Origin: Betaproteobacteria bacterium | GTDB taxonomy: Bacteria > Pseudomonadota > Gammaproteobacteria > Burkholderiales > Casimicrobiaceae | Length of the DNA: 64,000 nucleotides | Direction: 5' to 3' | Assembly: GCA_016192065.1 (NCBI GenBank) | Contig: JACPUX010000051.1 | Location: 62,001-126,000 of the forward strand | Part shown: one piece after another, positions 63,711-64,000 of the stretch | Position numbering within the stretch: position 1 is the stretch's first letter | Layout of the letters: each line of letters starts with the position of its first letter | Notes under the pieces: model-generated | What the model was told of the DNA's origin: nothing | Databases searched by the model: none | The model's input: the letters and a program-made list of their open reading frames with translations, nothing else | Translations under genes and position numbers: made by a program

Positions 63711-64000
63711 GGCAATTCCTTTCCTGAAGTGATTCGTTGCGCAGCCGCCCTGTGCTGGGGCGGATAACCGCACACTATTCCCCTGTTGTTGCCAGAACTT
63801 TGCCGCGCGCCGTGACTTTGTAAGCAGCTTTGGCCACACCCACTGGCTAGAAGGTCCGAGGTCGCTTTCGCAGTTCTGCGCACAGTTCTTGGAAGGCATT
63901 GTGACCCGACCAGTTTTCGGTGGCCAGGCGGACTTTGTAAGTAATCGTAACCAGGGCGCCCGGCGTTACAATGGCTCACATTCCGGGGCGCCAAGCCGCC
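63711..64000. promoter_or_regulatory. Upstream region of the Spy-like gene with repeated GACTTTGTAAG
   Basis: GACTTTGTAAG occurs at 63814-63824 and again at 63931-63941. The second copy runs into GTAAGTAATCGTAAC (63937-63951), two GTAA-type half-sites with a 5-base gap, an arrangement like CpxR boxes. I see no gene in this 290-bp stretch. The sites may act on the Spy-like gene or on a gene starting right of the window. Confidence 0.35.

Noticed and set aside
1-64000. CRISPR array, prophage, restriction or toxin-antitoxin system
   Set aside because: I read both strands for regular direct repeats and for typical protein motifs and found none.

Overview
The window looks like a chromosomal segment of a GC-rich betaproteobacterium. 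The order rpoE-rseA-rseB-rseC-mucD-(glutaredoxin-like)-lepA-lepB-DUF4845-rnc-era-recO-pdxJ-acpS-nagZ, an sdhCDAB-sdhE-gltA-sucA-sucB-lpd block and a 328-residue malate dehydrogenase beside a GntR regulator all fit the Rhodocyclales/Burkholderiales. A NarX/NarL pair suggests nitrate respiration. The genus cannot be fixed by reading alone. Nearly everything is housekeeping. I see no CRISPR array, prophage, complete insertion sequence or rRNA.

Layout. 1-3.1 kb: a gene-free leader with a candidate NarL site, then narX-narL. 3.2-9.5 kb: a minus-strand run of an unrecognised protein, a CorA-like transporter with an MgtE-N-like domain, tRNA-Leu, and small hypothetical, NTF2-like and exported proteins plus a P-loop kinase. 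9.5-14.4 kb: PolB-type exonuclease, cysM, a 168-bp MITE-like element, an exported helix-hairpin-helix protein with a Lys/Glu/Ala tail, hldD and alr, with lplT divergent from alr. 15.9-20 kb: a lemA-TPM-TPM operon, then type-4 uracil-DNA glycosylase, rimI and tsaB. 20-25.5 kb: rlmD, a candidate small RNA, an orphan GspE/PilB ATPase, a lone amino-acid binding protein, tRNA-Ser and a macrodomain protein. 25.5-30.2 kb: htpG with a near-consensus sigma-32 promoter, a canonical corA, a CDF metal exporter and pgsA. 30.3-44.9 kb: a long minus-strand supercluster running from rpoE through lepA/lepB/rnc/era/recO/pdxJ/acpS/nagZ to a type-5 uracil-DNA glycosylase and uvrC. 45-59 kb: the TCA-cycle block with zapE, acuI and an asparaginase at its distal end. 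59-64 kb: gntR and mdh, divergent around a 24-bp palindrome, then a TRAP binding protein with a decayed permease, and a Spy/CpxP-like protein.

How it works together. Succinate dehydrogenase, its flavin assembly factor, citrate synthase and the complete 2-oxoglutarate dehydrogenase complex (E1, E2, E3) are co-directional and closely spaced. mdh lies just beyond, and a GntR regulator with an obvious palindromic operator sits between the two arms, so this is a good candidate for a locally regulated TCA module. The rpoE-rseABC-mucD block is an envelope-stress circuit with a sigma-E-like promoter in front of rpoE. The less explained signals are the MITE-like element, the candidate small RNA, the CorA paralogue with an altered GMN signature, the lysine-rich HhH protein, the terminator pressed against lepA, and the TRAP permease remnant.
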